Shown: positions 1 to 9,154 of the stretch, one piece after another
How the letters are laid out: each line of letters starts with the position of its first letter
Numbering within the stretch: the first letter of the stretch is position 1
From: Sphingobacteriales bacterium
GTDB taxonomy: Bacteria; Bacteroidota; Bacteroidia; Chitinophagales; UBA2359
Assembly (NCBI GenBank): GCA_016711285.1
Contig: JADJTG010000017.1
Location: 328,392 to 392,391, forward strand
Reading direction: 5' to 3'
Length of the DNA stretch: 64,000 nucleotides
The notes under the pieces: model-generated
What the model was told of the DNA's origin: nothing
Databases searched by the model: none
The model's input: only the letters and a program-made list of their open reading frames with translations
Program-made: the position numbers and the translations under genes

Positions 1-304
1 CATCTGTAAATTTTTCAAATTTTTCTTCTAAATCTTGCGTATCCATTCCAAGATGTAGAATTTCTTTTTTATAGATTAAAAAGCACCCATCTACAGCCAT
101 AGTACCATCTTTCCCAAAATTTATATCTTCTAGAAATGAAATATTTAAAAGACTTTCATAGGGATATTCTTCATTTACCTTATAAAATACATCTTTCAAA
201 AAGATATAATTTGCAAATATTTGGTATTTCTCCCAAAATTCACCTTGAATTTGTTTGAAATTTGCAAAGCGTTCTACAACTCCTTTTAATCTTGGGTTTT
301 GCAT
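1..304 (-). CDS. Partial unknown protein downstream of the DNA methyltransferase (possible restriction endonuclease)
   Basis: An open frame of about 100 residues starts at an ATG at 304 and runs off the left edge without a stop. It begins MQNPRLKGVVERFANFKQ and is rich in aromatic and charged residues. I recognise no motif in the visible part. It starts only 5 bases past the methyltransferase stop at 309-311, on the same strand, so the two are almost certainly co-transcribed. In restriction-modification loci the gene directly behind a stand-alone amino-methyltransferase is often the cognate endonuclease. That role is inferred from position only, and the catalytic part would lie outside the window. 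Confidence 0.6.
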   Translation of the reverse strand, partial: MQNPRLKGVVERFANFKQIQGEFWEKYQIFANYIFLKDVFYKVNEEYPYESLLNISFLEDINFGKDGTMAVDGCFLIYKKEILHLGMDTQDLEEKFEKFTD

Positions 305-308
305 AATT

Positions 309-1883
309 TTACTTGCTTTTAAAATGAAAAATAATCTCCGAATACGCCCCTTTGTCTTTTTCTGTACGATTTAACACAGGGCGTTTGTATTGATTTACAA
401 TTTGCATACCTGCCATTTCTGCAATTTGTGGGTATAAATTGTTTTTGTCGTTTGCTACTAAGAAAATATCATAATCTTCCGCCAAAAACCTTTTGCAGCT
501 ATTTAGTACATTGGCTATACCTTTGGCGTAGTCTTGTTGGGCTTGTTTGGTTTGCTTTTTGGACATCGAGCCGATTTCTTGGTCGTCTTTTCTTTCAAAT
601 CCAAACAAATCATAAGCATAAGCGTGCTGTTCGTGGTAATCAATCAAGCCTACATACGGCGGACTTGAAAAAATACCCTTGATTTTTTGATTTCGGGCTA
701 ATTCATAAAAAGTGGGGTGTTTTTTGGCTAATTCTGCAAAAATATCTATTGTTTCCGAGTTACCATTCAGACAATATTGAAATGTATTAGTTCTTAATTT
801 AGCAGATTCTCCAAATCGTTGTAAAGTGTCTTTACAATATCTTTCCCACCACGAAACCATCGAAAACAAAGGTTTGCAAATTTTACCGTGTTTTGCGCAA
901 TAGTAAGTCGTTGTTACAGGTTCTACCAAAGTTGCCAAATCTGCGTGAGTAGTTGCCCTACAACTACGAATAGTACGGCTCAAAATTACGGTAAGCACTT
1001 TTTTAGTGTGTGGATTTTGTACTTTTTTGATTTGCTCAAATACAAAGTCAATCTCATTACGAACTGGCTGTAAATACCACTTTGCCAAAAAATTATTTTT
1101 CTGCTCTTGCCTAATTTGTAGGCTATATTTAACTACCAATTCATTAAATTTCTCCAAAACAACTTTTTCGTGGGCTTCAGTGTAAGTTTTTTCGTCAATT
1201 TCCTTTTTTCTTACCTTAATCTTAAATTCGGGTGAGGGGAAATATTTTTTATCATATTCTGTCAAATACTCTGAAAGTTCTTTTTCAAAAGCAAGATGTG
1301 ATGAGTTGAGTACAAATTTTTTGAGTGATTTACTTATCTGTTCGGTTTCTTGGAAAAGGTCTGTCAAATCCACCTTTGAAACTTTTACATTCCCTATCAA
1401 GGCATTAAAAGCCGAAACGTCTATACCAATAGCGTGAATACCCAATTCGTTAGATTGTACTAAGGTTGTGCCACTCCCGCAAAAAGGGTCAAGTACAATA
1501 TCTCCTTTTTTGAAAAAAGTTTTTGTTTTAAATTCGTCTGTATGGTCATCTAAAAAATATTCAACTAATTGCGGAATATATTTGCCTTTGTAGGGGTGCA
1601 AACGGTGGACGTGCTTAGTTGTTTCGGCTTCTTTCAGGTGTTCAAAACTCAAAGCCCAATTCAAATCATTGCCTAATTTGTCTTTCCAATCCAACTCACG
1701 GCTTCCATAATAGCTTTCATAATATTTGATAAGTTCTTGTTTATCAATTAAAACTGTTCCATTGCTTCCTGCTTTTGGTATTCTGCCGTAATTTATCAAA
1801 TAGGAAATATTAGAAGTTGTTACGTTCTTATTGATATGCCGGCTTGCAAAATCGGCGGCTTCTTTAAGTGTCATTAGCTCCAT
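309..1883 (-). CDS. DNA amino-methyltransferase (N4-cytosine or N6-adenine), type II R-M-like
   Basis: This 524-residue protein is an S-adenosylmethionine-dependent DNA methyltransferase. Residues 1-60 resemble an excisionase-type helix-turn-helix (MTLKEAADFASRHI...YLINYGRIPKAG) that could read DNA. Motif I, DPFCGSGTT, lies near residue 131 and is followed by the acidic end of strand 2 (GIDVSAFNA). Motif IV, SSPPYVG, lies near residue 405; SPPY is the catalytic form most common in N4-cytosine enzymes. About 270 residues between the two motifs probably hold the target-recognition region. The gene is followed after 5 bases by a truncated open frame, which suggests a restriction-modification pair. 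An orphan methyltransferase is the alternative. Confidence 0.85.
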   Translation of the reverse strand: MELMTLKEAADFASRHINKNVTTSNISYLINYGRIPKAGSNGTVLIDKQELIKYYESYYGSRELDWKDKLGNDLNWALSFEHLKEAETTKHVHRLHPYKGKYIPQLVEYFLDDHTDEFKTKTFFKKGDIVLDPFCGSGTTLVQSNELGIHAIGIDVSAFNALIGNVKVSKVDLTDLFQETEQISKSLKKFVLNSSHLAFEKELSEYLTEYDKKYFPSPEFKIKVRKKEIDEKTYTEAHEKVVLEKFNELVVKYSLQIRQEQKNNFLAKWYLQPVRNEIDFVFEQIKKVQNPHTKKVLTVILSRTIRSCRATTHADLATLVEPVTTTYYCAKHGKICKPLFSMVSWWERYCKDTLQRFGESAKLRTNTFQYCLNGNSETIDIFAELAKKHPTFYELARNQKIKGIFSSPPYVGLIDYHEQHAYAYDLFGFERKDDQEIGSMSKKQTKQAQQDYAKGIANVLNSCKRFLAEDYDIFLVANDKNNLYPQIAEMAGMQIVNQYKRPVLNRTEKDKGAYSEIIFHFKSK

Positions 1884-2065
1884 ATTGGTAAAACTTTTGA
1901 ATATTGGTTGAATTTTTCACAAAACACCTCCAAAGGTATGGGTTTTTATGTTCCTTTGTTTCATATCCATTTGCACATTACAAAATATACAAAGCAGCTA
2001 TTTCATTATCTTTAACAAAAAAAACAGTGCTTTTATAATTAAAATATAGCATAAATAATTTTGTT

Positions 2066-2752
2066 TCAGATTTTCAGTTCGCTGCTGTCTTTGGGCAGCA
2101 GTACCGAAGGCGGCGGAACCCACACACTACCGGCGGCGGTATTTTTGAGCAATACTGCTCCCGCTCCCGCCAAAGTGCGCTCTCCCAGCACGATGCTGTC
2201 GCGGAGGGTTGCATTTACGCCCAAAAAACTATAAGCCCCCACTTGCGTAAATCCCGCTATCACCACTTGCGAAGTCACATACACATGGTCGGCGAGGTGT
2301 ACATCGTGCCCGATATGGTTTCCACTCCACAAATACACATTGTTGCCGATGCGCACGAAAGGCTGTATGGTATTATCTTCCAGAATAAAACAGTTGTCGC
2401 CGGTTTCAAATTGGCTCAGATAGGTGCAGTGTGGACTGATATAAGTCGCCAAACGATAGCCGTATTGCTTCATTTGCTCGTATTTTTGCGCCCGCACCCG
2501 ATTCATTTGCGCATAGCCGATGGCTACGAAAGCATCGCAGGTGGCGGGCGGAAACTGTGCTGTCGCCGCTTCAATGGTGAGCAGGGGTGCCCCTTCAAAA
2601 GTATCGCTGTGGCAAAAGGCAGCATCTACGGCAAAGGCAGCAATGCGATAAGGCGTGTCGCGCTCAAAATAAAATTTTGCCAAACGCGCAATGGCTCCGC
2701 CGCCGATAATGAGCAAAGGGCGTGTGGCGGCGGTGGCGGTAGGAGTGGTCAT
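2066..2752 (-). CDS. NeuD-family sugar O-acyltransferase (left-handed beta-helix)
   Basis: The 228-residue protein fits the NeuD/PglD family of acetyl-CoA-dependent sugar O- or N-acyltransferases. The N-terminus has a Rossmann-like nucleotide-sugar fold signature, RPLLIIGGGAIARLAKFYF. The C-terminal half is a run of imperfect hexapeptide repeats (IGNNVYLWSGNHIGHDVHLADHV) forming a left-handed beta-helix, with the His of NHIGHD in the position of the family's catalytic base. I chose the ATG at 2752 (MTTPTATAATRP) because it sits just before the conserved beta strand; an upstream ATG at 2818 adds 22 residues that look untranslated. The substrate is unknown; a surface-polysaccharide sugar is likely. 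No glycan cluster surrounds it here. Confidence 0.75.
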   Translation of the reverse strand: MTTPTATAATRPLLIIGGGAIARLAKFYFERDTPYRIAAFAVDAAFCHSDTFEGAPLLTIEAATAQFPPATCDAFVAIGYAQMNRVRAQKYEQMKQYGYRLATYISPHCTYLSQFETGDNCFILEDNTIQPFVRIGNNVYLWSGNHIGHDVHLADHVYVTSQVVIAGFTQVGAYSFLGVNATLRDSIVLGERTLAGAGAVLLKNTAAGSVWVPPPSVLLPKDSSELKI

Positions 2753-2912
2753 TGTTTTGTAAAAAAAATATAAAAGAATATTTGTTTTTGAATAAAGCAA
2801 GTGCTTGAGCAGAATCAATTTTTAGTATTTGTTTTTATACAACATTGATTTTTAATTAGTTCTTGTAGTTATCATTTATAATTAAAAATTAATCATTTGT
2901 TTCGTGCTGCAC

Positions 2913-4358
2913 TCAATATTTCCTTTTTGGGGGTTGCTGCATTTTGAGTTCCAATTTTTCCAGCAGCCAAGTGCGCTCGGGTAAAATGGCGGTTTGCACA
3001 ATTTGCTCTTTAATGGCTTGCAATTTTTTCGTTTCTCCGGCGGCGGTGTTGAACAGGTCGTAGGTGGTATTGATAAAATCGCGCTGCCATTGCACATAAT
3101 TGGCGGGCAATATGTTTTTGTTGTCGGTGACAAATTTGCGAAAACTGTTGATAAGATTCAAAAACAATTCATCTAAACCGAGTTCGTAATAAATTTTCAG
3201 GCGCACACAGCGTTCGTCTATTTTAAAAATGATACTGTTGAAAAACACCGTATTGAGGCGGTCTAAAACGGCATCAAAATTTCCTTTTTTAAAATCCAAC
3301 CACGCCAAACACAAATTAAAAGCATCTTCTTTGTCGGGGTGTTCGGCAATTTGCGGCTTTGCCGTTTCCAAAAAATTACTCACCCATTCCACTTTATTCA
3401 GCATCAAACCCACCAGCACAATATTGCGCAGCACGGTGGGCAGCAGCGGAAACAAGAAATTTTGGGTCAAACCAAACTGATACAACTCAAATACTTTTTC
3501 GTAATAAGCCTGCCCGCTCACTACATCGCGCAGCGTATTTACCAAATAAGTGTATAAAATTTTGCTCTCGCGGATTTCCAACAAAGGAGCGTGTTGTTCG
3601 AGCAGTTGTTTCAGGTAGTCGTAGCGTTCTAATGTGGGTTCGTTGAGAAGGCAAAGTGCCGAATACCACATATTGATAGCAGGATAACGGCGATATTGTG
3701 TGTCATTTTGTAAAAAAGACAATATTTCCTCCATCAGCGTATAAGTGTAGGGCTGCTGCACGCTGCGCTGGCGGTTGCGCATTTGGCACAGTTGTTCCAA
3801 TTTACTGCACAAATAAAACACATCTAAGGCATACATCGCCGCCTGAAAATTCACATCGCCTTTGCTTTCGTCGTTTTTTTCGCTGTAATAATCCGTTTTT
3901 AAAGATTCTTCCAAAAAATCCTCATAAAAAAAATGTTTGTTGCGATAAGGGTGTGCATTTTTTATTTTTGAAAGATTGCGCAGCGCACTTTGAAAATAAT
4001 TGGACTGATGGTGAGTATCGTAAAAACGCAAGAGTTCTATTTCTTGCAGTTGTGCTTTGTTTTCGGTTTGTATCATAAAAATAAACCGTTCCAGCAGCGC
4101 AAATAATTTGCCCGACAACATATTGATGGTTTCGCTTTTATTGTCGCGTGCGCCCTCATTAGGAAACAATGTCGCAAATACTGTATCGCGCTCTAAAGCA
4201 GGGTGTTCAAAATCAGGAGCATATTTGAGGATATAATCACAGAACTGTTGCAACACTTTGTTTTTGTTGAAAAAAGGCGAATATACCAAATCGCGCCAGC
4301 GTTTGAGTTCGCCGGCAGGCAAAAGCCGCAATACTTTTATCAATTTGGCATCTTTCAT
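2913..4358 (-). CDS. Conserved hypothetical helical protein, 481 aa
   Basis: I do not recognise a named family. The protein is soluble with no signal peptide, is rich in Leu, Glu, Lys and aromatic residues, and appears almost entirely alpha-helical. Spaced motifs such as LKRWRDLVYSPFFNKN near the N-terminus and LAWLDFKKGNFDAVLDRL later look like TPR-type or other helical-solenoid repeats. That suggests a scaffold rather than an enzyme. The start at 4358 is the first ATG after a stop-rich AT stretch. It lies downstream of no other gene on its strand and shares no obvious operon with the acyltransferase, from which it is separated by 160 bases. Confidence 0.7.
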   Translation of the reverse strand: MKDAKLIKVLRLLPAGELKRWRDLVYSPFFNKNKVLQQFCDYILKYAPDFEHPALERDTVFATLFPNEGARDNKSETINMLSGKLFALLERFIFMIQTENKAQLQEIELLRFYDTHHQSNYFQSALRNLSKIKNAHPYRNKHFFYEDFLEESLKTDYYSEKNDESKGDVNFQAAMYALDVFYLCSKLEQLCQMRNRQRSVQQPYTYTLMEEILSFLQNDTQYRRYPAINMWYSALCLLNEPTLERYDYLKQLLEQHAPLLEIRESKILYTYLVNTLRDVVSGQAYYEKVFELYQFGLTQNFLFPLLPTVLRNIVLVGLMLNKVEWVSNFLETAKPQIAEHPDKEDAFNLCLAWLDFKKGNFDAVLDRLNTVFFNSIIFKIDERCVRLKIYYELGLDELFLNLINSFRKFVTDNKNILPANYVQWQRDFINTTYDLFNTAAGETKKLQAIKEQIVQTAILPERTWLLEKLELKMQQPPKRKY

Positions 4359-4614
4359 AAAAAAGTTTTAAAAAAAATTGCTGCCGACTGTATCAGGTTT
4401 TGATATTTTGGCGAAAAAATGTAATGAAACAATCAAAGGTTTTATTATATTTTTGAGTACTAATTTAGGATATGTTTATGTATCAAACAAAATAAGGCTT
4501 CTTTTTACGTCATTTTGTCATCATCACAACAGATGTGCCGTAAAAAAAGAAAACAACACTCCGAATGTATTGGGAGTGATATTGTACTTTTAAATAAATT
4601 AAACTTGGTAAGAT

Positions 4615-5841
4615 ATGAAAAAAATTTCTTTACGCTGCGTTTTTTACAGTTGTTGTTGGATTTGGGCGGCAGCAACTACCCTATTACAAGCACAAACAGC
4701 CGCCTATACAATTATTGAAGCGGATACGGCTCTTTATGCAGATACTTGGGTGCTGCCGTCACATTTTTGCCCGCCGCCTACTGTTATCAATTTTGCAAGC
4801 ATACAGCCCGACAGCATACAGGCTTTCTGGAATCCGGTGGCAGGAGCAACCCAATACACACTCAATATCAGCTCCAATGGTGTGCCTGTCGGTAGTTTTA
4901 TGCCATCAACACCCGAATTTAATTTTGGAGTACCTCCTGCGTGGCAAGGCGAAGATTTGACGTTTTGTGTGCTTTCGCAATGCCCCAATGTAATAGAATA
5001 TCCTTCAACCTTTCATTGCGATACCTATTCCAATCCGCTTTGCCCCGACCCCGACAGCCTTTGGACGAGCTACGCCCAAGCCGGCAACGAAGAAATTTTG
5101 CAATGGACAGCCGTACCGCAAGCAACAAGCTATACGGTGGAAATCAGTGTGGATAGTGAGCCTCCGAGTACTTTTTCTACCTCTACTGCCGCTTATACTT
5201 ATCCTTTGCCCACCGTTACCGGCTCTATGGATACCATAGAATATTGTGTAAGTTCTGATTGCGGGGCGGGTGGCACTGCCAGTAAAGCCGCTGGTTCGGG
5301 TACTTGCTTAAAAACCATTCATGTATATGGTGTGGCTACCGTAGAACCCATTTATGGTGTTTTAACATTGCCGCCGCCCGATTTATGCTCCAGTCCTTGT
5401 ACTTATATTAAAGATACCACCCCTGGCAATAACTACGGTCGTGTGTATTCCAGAACAGAAGCCTGCGCCTGCACCGGAAATCCCAACTATTTACAATGTA
5501 TGGCAAATGCTGCCCGCTATATATTGCACAACTCTGTCAATTGCAGCAGCCCGCCACTTAAAACCGATGCCGGAAATATGAGCGTTTATAAAAATTTACA
5601 AATAAGCCCTAATCCTTTTGAGCAAACGGTAACTTTCTCTTTTTATGTAGAAGAAGAACAACAGCAGGTGCAACTGCAAATATTTTCGCCATTGGGTGCT
5701 GTGGAGTTTGTCAATGATGCTGTTTTTGGTGCGGGAGCACAGCATTTGGTCTGGAACAGTGCGGAGGTAGCAAGCGGAGTTTATTATTATCGCCTCCAAA
5801 CAGGAGCAACAATAAGCAAAGGAAAACTGATAAAACGCTAA
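4615..5841 (+). CDS. Secreted protein with type A T9SS sorting domain, 408 aa
   Basis: Residues 1-27 form a signal peptide (MKKISLRCVFYSCC..., cleavage after LLQA). The body is Cys-rich and contains two fibronectin-III-like beta sandwiches of the type common in Bacteroidota cargo, seen in the repeated pattern WNPVAGATQYTLNI and WTAVPQATSYTVEI. The last 75 residues are a type A sorting domain: LQISPNPFEQTVTFSF, then a strand-rich core, ending GVYYYRLQTGATISKGKLIKR. Such proteins cross the outer membrane by T9SS and are anchored or released. No enzymatic motif is visible, so an adhesive or binding role is the most that can be said. A hairpin terminator follows at 5875. Confidence 0.8.
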   Translation: MKKISLRCVFYSCCWIWAAATTLLQAQTAAYTIIEADTALYADTWVLPSHFCPPPTVINFASIQPDSIQAFWNPVAGATQYTLNISSNGVPVGSFMPSTPEFNFGVPPAWQGEDLTFCVLSQCPNVIEYPSTFHCDTYSNPLCPDPDSLWTSYAQAGNEEILQWTAVPQATSYTVEISVDSEPPSTFSTSTAAYTYPLPTVTGSMDTIEYCVSSDCGAGGTASKAAGSGTCLKTIHVYGVATVEPIYGVLTLPPPDLCSSPCTYIKDTTPGNNYGRVYSRTEACACTGNPNYLQCMANAARYILHNSVNCSSPPLKTDAGNMSVYKNLQISPNPFEQTVTFSFYVEEEQQQVQLQIFSPLGAVEFVNDAVFGAGAQHLVWNSAEVASGVYYYRLQTGATISKGKLIKR

Positions 5842-5874
5842 AAACGCTATTGTGTGTATTATGTCTTTACAAAA

Positions 5875-5905
5875 GTGCGCTGCCTTTGGGTGGCGCATTT
5901 TTTTT
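5875..5905 (+). terminator. Rho-independent terminator after the 408-aa T9SS gene
   Basis: A GC-rich stem (tgcgctgcc pairing with ggtggcgca, allowing G-U pairs) with a tttg loop is followed by eight T. It starts 34 bases after the stop codon at 5841. Confidence 0.7.
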
Positions 5906-6103
5906 ATTCCTTATTCCATAAAAAAAATTATCTGTTTGGCGTAATTGCTTGCACGGAAGTATAAAAATGAGTCGCTTATATTTTTCATTTTTTTTGTATT
6001 TGTTTTCGGGGTGATGAGTAGGATAATTTTGTGGCAAGAAAACAAACAATTTCATTCAAATCAATTTTAATAATTTTTATTCACCCAAAAAAATTTCAAA
6101 GTT

Positions 6104-7615
6104 ATGACACGCACTATCAAGCATCTCGCATTAGCTGCTTCTTTATTGGCAGTTTCTTCTTTTTCTTTACAAGCCCAACAATGGCTCGGTGTTACCACTT
6201 CTACAGGTAATATTTACCGCTCCGGCAATGTAGGTATCAATGTAACCAGCCCCGCCGCCAAACTCCACGTCAATGGTACGGTGCGCTTGCAAAATTTAGG
6301 TGCGAGTACTACTGCAGCCACTAATATCTTGGTATTAGATGGTACAAATAATGTTCGTGTTCGCAACCTAAGCACTGCCCCACTGCCAGGCGATAATTTA
6401 GGCAATCATATCGCCGCTATGCCTTTAAATATGTCGTGTTTTGATATCAACAACATCAATTCGGCTAATTTCTGCGGTGGCGGCAACGTTTTTGGCGATG
6501 GCTTAGGCGGTTTGGTTTTAGGCGGTAGCGGCGTAAATGTACCTTCTTTGACTCCCAACACTTTTGTAGGAGTAGATGCCAACGGATATTTAGCTTCTGT
6601 AGCTGTGCCTCCGGGTGGTGGCGATAATTTAGGCAATCATATTGCTACCACAGATTTGCAAATGCAATGCAACAATATCCGAAATGTAAATTCGATTAGT
6701 TTTTGTGGTTCGCCCACCAGCGCAGTAGGGTTTCCTATTATCAGCACCACACCCGGTTGCCCCGGCGACCTGAATGTCAATGCTACTTTAACCGTTGGCG
6801 GTCCTTTCAGTAATTGTATGTGGCCTGGTCCGGCAGCTATTATTCCGGGCAGTGCACCTTGGGTGACAGGTGTTGTAGGCACTGTGTTGTTTGCCAATGG
6901 TGATGTGGGCGGCGGTATGTACTTCACTTTCTCCGACAAACGCCTCAAAAAAGACATCGCACCTTTGCAAAATGCTTTGAGCAAAGTAAAAGCCCTCAAT
7001 CCGGTGAGCTACGAATACGACAATACTTTGTTGAAAGACACTAAATTTTCGGAAGGAAAAACCAATGGTTTCTTAGCACAGGAATTGCTCGAAATAGTAC
7101 CCGAAGCAGTACGCCAACACGAAAGCGGTACTTTAATGGTGAATTATGATGCAGTAATTCCGGTACTCACCGAAGCCATTCAAGAGCAACAAGTCCTCAT
7201 TGAAAGCAAAGATGAAGCCATTGTTGAATTAAACAAGCAAGTAAGCAGCGTAAAAGAAGAATTAGAGAATTTAAAAAACCTCTTGCAAGCAATGTGCGAA
7301 AATGGCTGCTCGGCTTTTAACAAAACTTCCGGCAACAATAACAACGATTTGCAAGGTGCTGTTCTGGAACAAAATGCCCCCAATCCATTCAACCAAAACA
7401 CACAAATTCGCTACTTTTTACCCGAAACCGTCAATACTGCCCAACTATTTATTTATGATATGAGTGGCAAACAACTCAAAGCAATGGATATTACTTCGCG
7501 CGGCGCAGGCAGCAGTATTATCGAAGCCAATGAGTTTTCTGCCGGATTATATATTTATACCCTCGTTGCAGACGGTATTGAAGTAGCCAGCAAACGCATG
7601 GTATTGAGCCGTTAA
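6104..7615 (+). CDS. Secreted tail-fibre-like protein with S74 chaperone domain and type A T9SS domain
   Basis: A 503-residue exported protein. Residues 1-24 are a signal peptide ending LQAQ. Residues 30-270 are Gly/Asn-rich with the repeated phrase DNLGNHIA (about 95 and 175) and resemble the beta-rich shafts of trimeric fibre proteins. At residue 277 begins the peptidase S74 intramolecular chaperone, SDKRLKKDIAPLQNAL...PVSYEYD, with the Ser-Asp and Arg-Leu-Lys of the self-cleavage motif present. A coiled coil follows (IQEQQVLIESKDEAIVELNKQ, continuing to about residue 395). The C-terminal 80 residues are a type A sorting domain (LEQNAPNPFNQNTQIRYFLP...SAGLYIYTL). The protein probably trimerises and is displayed on the cell surface. 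The order is notable because self-cleavage at Ser277 would separate the shaft from the sorting signal. Confidence 0.85.
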   Translation: MTRTIKHLALAASLLAVSSFSLQAQQWLGVTTSTGNIYRSGNVGINVTSPAAKLHVNGTVRLQNLGASTTAATNILVLDGTNNVRVRNLSTAPLPGDNLGNHIAAMPLNMSCFDINNINSANFCGGGNVFGDGLGGLVLGGSGVNVPSLTPNTFVGVDANGYLASVAVPPGGGDNLGNHIATTDLQMQCNNIRNVNSISFCGSPTSAVGFPIISTTPGCPGDLNVNATLTVGGPFSNCMWPGPAAIIPGSAPWVTGVVGTVLFANGDVGGGMYFTFSDKRLKKDIAPLQNALSKVKALNPVSYEYDNTLLKDTKFSEGKTNGFLAQELLEIVPEAVRQHESGTLMVNYDAVIPVLTEAIQEQQVLIESKDEAIVELNKQVSSVKEELENLKNLLQAMCENGCSAFNKTSGNNNNDLQGAVLEQNAPNPFNQNTQIRYFLPETVNTAQLFIYDMSGKQLKAMDITSRGAGSSIIEANEFSAGLYIYTLVADGIEVASKRMVLSR

Positions 7616-7689
7616 TAAAACAATATGAATTTTGTCTTCAAAACTCAATGCTAAAACAGACCCTAACTGTTATTATACATACACACAAG

Positions 7690-7723
7690 ACCGCTCCTCA
7701 ATTTTGGGGGCGGCTTTTTTTTA
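7690..7723 (+). terminator. Rho-independent terminator after the S74/T9SS gene
   Basis: The stem ccgctcc / ggggcgg with an 8-9 base loop is followed by nine T. It lies 75 bases after the stop at 7615 and just before the convergent protease gene. Confidence 0.75.
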
Positions 7724-7740
7724 TATACTGCTATGTATTT

Positions 7741-9034
7741 TTACAATAAATCGCGCAATACCAAAGTGCGGGAAATTTTGATATTGCCCTGTCGCAATAT
7801 TTTGAGATGTATGCGCTTGCCCGCTTTTTTGTGGGTAAAAAAATGATACAATTCGCTGAGTTTCCACTCGGCGGCGGCAGTTCCGTTTATCGACAATAAA
7901 ATATCCCCTTTTTCAATACCTGCCTGCTCTGCTGCACTGTTTGCCTCCACCCTGCTCACTACCAAAGTGGTGAGTTTGTTGTTGTTTTCCTGCAACAGAT
8001 GTAAGCCGCTTTTGTTGTATTCAAAGCTTTGTTTAAAATGTCGGTTGGGCTGTAAATAGAGCCGTTGCGCCGTATAGTCAAATGTTACCACAAAACGCCG
8101 CAATATTTCGCCACCCACCGAGCCGTTGCGGATACTGTCCACTGCATACAAATGCCGCAGCGACACAGAATCGGGAAAAGCTGTAAGAGGCTGTAATAAA
8201 GTGTGCTTATCCATATACAGAGCATCTACCCTACCCAAGTTGCCACTCAAATCGCCACTGAGTCCCGTGCCCAAAAAACACAGGAACTACCTGCTCCGAA
8301 GGGGGTATATCTAAAGTATCGCGTGCCACCAATGTAAGTGCCATACTGGAGCCGCTGTCTATAAACAGCAAAGTATTGTCATACCTTCGTTCCTCTTGTT
8401 GCACCTTAGCCCGTATATATGGTTTTTTATTGATGATTTCTAAAGGAATGATGCTCGCTGCTCCTTTGCAGGACGATTGCGGCAGCCGTATTTGTAATTG
8501 CTTTTTTATATAATCAATACGCACCTGAAAGGGTGCAAATATGTCGTAGCCAATAATACCGTGTATCGGCACACCGACCAAACTTGTAGCATCAAAGGCA
8601 AAATCAGGTAGTACAATCATCTCCAAATTGCGCCCTTGCAACGCACCTATATCTAAGGAAACTCCACTGAGAGCCTGTGCTTCGAGTGCTTCATCTTTGC
8701 CCAAACCCCTCACCGTAACTGTACGTTGGTAGCGGTATTCAAAAGTATTTTGCAGCGATTGATACAATAAAATCGGCGTAGCTACACCTGTATCTAAAAT
8801 AAAAGTAAGTGGCAAACCGCTATGGTTGCGCACCGGCAGCAGTATTAAATTATTGACAACTTGTATCGGTATCGTACAAACGCGCCGACCTTGTGGAATG
8901 TCAAAGCCTACCACCTGCTGCGTTTCTTTCCTTGTCGTTTGTGCTGCGCTCTCTGATGATGAACACAACAGACAACAAAAACAACACCAAGCAATACAGT
9001 AATATCTGAGTATCAAAGTACCTGCGCAAAACAA
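7741..9034 (-). CDS. Retropepsin-like aspartyl protease with C-terminal PDZ domain (frameshifted)
   Basis: Two overlapping frames (8231-9034 and 7741-8274) together make one protein of about 430 residues. The first carries a hydrophobic Cys-rich leader and two half-active-site motifs of a double retropepsin fold, FILDTGVATPI and FIDSGSSMAL, each with the catalytic Asp. The second continues the second lobe (GTGLSGDLSGNLGRVDAL) and ends in a PDZ domain (RVEANSAAEQAGIEKGDILLSINGT). Dropping one base from the run of six A at 8272-8277 (T on the coding strand) gives VPVFLGTGLSG, the expected continuity. I therefore read a single gene with an indel, either a sequencing error or a fresh mutation. 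Family members are periplasmic or surface proteases; the substrate is unknown. Confidence 0.8.
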
Positions 9035-9154
9035 AATTGTAACAAAAATTTATTTTAAGGTATTGAAAATACGGTGTTTTTTATGAAAAAATACCGCCTG
9101 CCAAGTGTGTGGATTTGTTTTCTTTTCAAAAAAAATTACCTACTTATCCGCCAG

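Noticed and set aside
7741..8274. Separate PDZ protein gene
   Set aside because: Its start sits in the middle of a protease lobe and joins the preceding frame after a one-base correction, so it is the C-terminal part of one gene.
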